DNA of 64,000 nt from NCBI RefSeq assembly GCF_021917145.1, contig NC_061061.1, positions 11,633,448-11,697,447 on the forward strand, read 5' to 3'. Each line of letters opens with the position of its first letter. The first letter of the stretch is position 1. A program made the translations under genes and the position numbers. Of this stretch, positions 59,737 to 64,000 are shown in pieces. The stretch is from Hypomesus transpacificus (Eukaryota; Chordata; Actinopteri; Osmeriformes; Osmeridae). Below the pieces are notes generated by a model that saw nothing but the letters and a program-made list of their open reading frames with translations, made no database searches and was not told where the DNA came from.

Positions 59737-60440
59737 TAATGTCGGGAAACGATATAGGGTGTGTTGCGTATGTACTGTGGGTGGGGTAAATTCTCAAGTT
59801 GTGCAATGTGGCAAGTTACGTTTTCAAACGGTTATACTGTAGGTATATTCATCTAGACGGTATTGTGCTTGACAGCCGCCATTACTTGGTACATCTGTGG
59901 TTCACAACATCAGTCCGACTGAAGTGTGGAGGCAGCAGGTTTAGTGTGTAGCTCTGGAACTGACAGCTGGTTCGTGCAGCAGTGGGAGAGGAGGCTGTTG
60001 ATGGTAGGCATGGTCGCGATGAAACAAAAGGTTACATTCCATGTACTGTTCCAAGTTTCTTATTCCTCATTTTGGGTGACCTGCATTTGTATTTCTATGT
60101 ATCAATTACGAGGTCTAGAAAATCTCTCGAGAACAAAGAGCACACAAGCTTAATGCTGTGGCTGGGTTACGAGCAGGACAGTAAAACTAGATCCCATGTG
60201 CTTATCTAGTTGATGCTTTTCCCATTAAGGTTTTTTTCTTTTGGGGGGGGTTTTGTTTGTTTTTTTTCCCTTTCTTTTGATACTTGCCTGAACTGCATGT
60301 GGCTATAAGGGTGGTGAATGGGGAAAGGGGGGCAGACTGTTGATGGGCTGGCTTGCTTTGTTCATGTCTTTGGAATTTTCATACCGAACACCCAAGCATA
60401 ACTGTTATTTGGAGGGAAATATGTTATTTCATGTATGTGG

Positions 60441-60446
60441 AATAAA
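60441..60446 (+). terminator. 14-3-3 gene polyadenylation signal (AATAAA)
   Basis: AATAAA 928 bases after the stop, followed by a GT-rich stretch (GTGAATGTTGCCTGTTTTG). It is the first canonical hexamer after the stop, giving a 3' UTR of about 0.95 kb. Confidence 0.65.
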
Positions 60447-60479
60447 AAGTTAATTTAAAGTGAATGTTGCCTGTTTTGA

Positions 60480-62240
60480 TTGAGTTACGGCTTGAACATG
60501 CATCATTTATTTGTATTATGTATTTACAGGGAGTTGTTACTATAAATCATAGCATGAGTGCCTGTTGCTACTAAGCCATGTGGCAGTGTGCCATGACCAC
60601 TCTGGACATGAGGAGGCACAGCAAAGAGAGTTTACATTTAAGTGAATATGAATCACCTGTCTGGATGAGACTGAGTCAAGAGGGGCGGAGGCAGAAAGAA
60701 GCCCATCAACTCCTGGCCGCTGACCTGAACAGTTAACGGTTCTGTTCATGTACACCTAGACCCCCCACAGGCCCAGCCACACTCCTGGTTCACTCAAAGG
60801 TGACGCCTTTGTCATGAAGAGTGTCAGTATGGTGCCTCATCATGAACGCTAAAGCCTGAAACCCCAATTCAACAGCTTCCCTTCAACTATGCGAGGTGTG
60901 CCCTGCCCCTGGAGCAGTGAAGAGGGAGAAACTAGTAGCTCATAATACACAAAGCCCTCACTCTTCCTTCAATGGGGTAGGTGTATGCGCTTCTCTATAC
61001 AGCTGATACCGGCATGATCAGATCAAGGATTTCCTCTGGGGATGAAGGAGGGGAGGTTGCTTTGTGTTTCAGCATGGCCCAGCAGACCCACGCAGTATCA
61101 GGTGTCTGCCTGTCTGTCGAATCCAGGATGTAGGAGGGATCTGAGCCTCCCAACTTCCTCTTAGAAATGAAGAGTCAATAAGACCTATTTAAACATGTGT
61201 AGGAAACGTCTAACTTGCAGAAACTGAATTTCAATACATTTCTTGATTTTTAAAATATTGGCCATTTAAATATTGGAGTGGTACTTTGGTGGCAAGTTTG
61301 TCCAGGGTGCAGATGATCATAGAAGACACACAGAACTAACTTGACAGAAATGTAAGCAAATACAAGACAAAAAGAAATCAGGTGCCAAGAGAGTACTATT
61401 CTTACCTGGAGGTGTCGTCATGATCTCAATAGAGGTCTCCCTGGTAGTACTGAAATGCATGGGGCCCTATTAACATCGTATCACACCTATCAAGGTTTGC
61501 TGGGTGCCCCGCTCTAAGAGCAGACATTGTACCCTGATGTCTTCTGCTTTTCTTATCATACAGTGGTAGATGCGTGAACAGTGGTACTAGTTAACTCTGA
61601 CAAGTTTTTTCTTATATTGTAAATGCATGACGGTGATAATAAACGGTTTAGGTGAAGAATGTGATATAATTGACATAATGACATTTGACAGCATATAATG
61701 TATATATGCTTTTACATTGCTCAACTGCACCCCCTGCTGATGCTACCAAGATATTCCTTTTGACACGAAAGTCTTTGGGCACGTGTGGAAGTGGGGTGAT
61801 TAATTTCATTTATCAATCATTCATTTTAAAAACCCACTACAGAATCACTTTTTTGCGAGACGACATTGCATTGAAAGTAATCTCAAGGGACGCATTTTCC
61901 GGATAGTATACACTGATTATTAATACATTGTATTTGTGAAAATGCATTGGAGCCATTTAATTGTGTCCCTCTATGAACTCCAAAGAATTATGTTGGGTTT
62001 ACACAAAAGGAACGTTACGCGGCCAGCTATATGGTGAATGTAATGTACTCATAAAGACTATTCGTATTTATACAAAGAAGCTCTTGTTTTCCTTCTTTTA
62101 ATAATAACAAAAAATACATAACCAAACAGCATAACATAGTAATGTGTCATACATATATCATAATTACATTGAAACAGGGGAATTTAAGATTTGATCATAA
62201 TGTTCAATACAGATATTGGCTTTTTGGTTTTCCAAAGCAG
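60480..62240. other. Intergenic spacer between the 14-3-3 gene and pabpc1
   Basis: About 1.8 kb without a recognisable exon, RNA gene or mobile element. Open frames are short and unsupported. Confidence 0.5.
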
Positions 62241-62265
62241 CACATGTCCACAACTAAACCAAACG

Positions 62266-64000
<1,735 letters not shown>

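Overview
This is vertebrate nuclear DNA, almost certainly a ray-finned (teleost) fish. The genes are split by short GT-AG introns, many of them under 1.5 kb. (GT)n, (GA)n and homopolymer microsatellites are dense. Four copies of a tRNA-Leu-like SINE and several hAT-type MITEs share the introns and intergenic DNA. There is no bacterial, phage or CRISPR architecture. I cannot name the species; the SINE family may allow it.

Layout. (1) About 2.1-12.9 kb, + strand: the 3' two-thirds of adamts16, from the disintegrin-like domain to the PLAC domain, in 14 exons. The propeptide and protease exons lie upstream of the window. (2) About 14.8-23.1 kb, + strand: pomgnt2, an ER O-mannosyl-glycan GlcNAc transferase, with a probable noncoding first exon near 15.0 kb, one large coding exon and one small 3' coding exon. 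(3) 28.0-31.6 kb, - strand: gask1a (FAM198A), a Golgi kinase-like protein in five recognised coding exons, with an unresolved extreme N-terminus. (4) 37.4-45.6 kb, - strand: a membrane ecto-nucleotidase, best read as entpd3, complete in nine coding exons. (5) About 51.9-60.5 kb, + strand: a complete 14-3-3 gene (246 aa, five coding exons). (6) 62.3-64.0 kb, + strand: the promoter and first exons of pabpc1, running off the right edge.

The genes are not an operon and share no pathway. Their order carries some information. POMGNT2, GASK1A and ENTPD3 are close together on human 3p22, and YWHAZ and PABPC1 are neighbours on human 8q22, so the window joins blocks that are separate in mammals. The 14-3-3/pabpc1 pairing is the main reason to favour a zeta-type 14-3-3. 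The secretory proteins (ADAMTS16, POMGNT2, GASK1A, ENTPD3) all act in or beyond the ER/Golgi.

I found no convincing undescribed biological system. The items most worth a second look are: loss of the O-fucosylation consensus in three of six ADAMTS16 thrombospondin repeats; a roughly 1-kb palindromic element with a coding-looking loop just past the gask1a stop; a roughly 470-bp duplicated segment on either side of 14-3-3 coding exon 2 whose short reading frame survives in both copies; and an 11-bp GT-rich minisatellite about 20 bases past an adamts16 splice donor.
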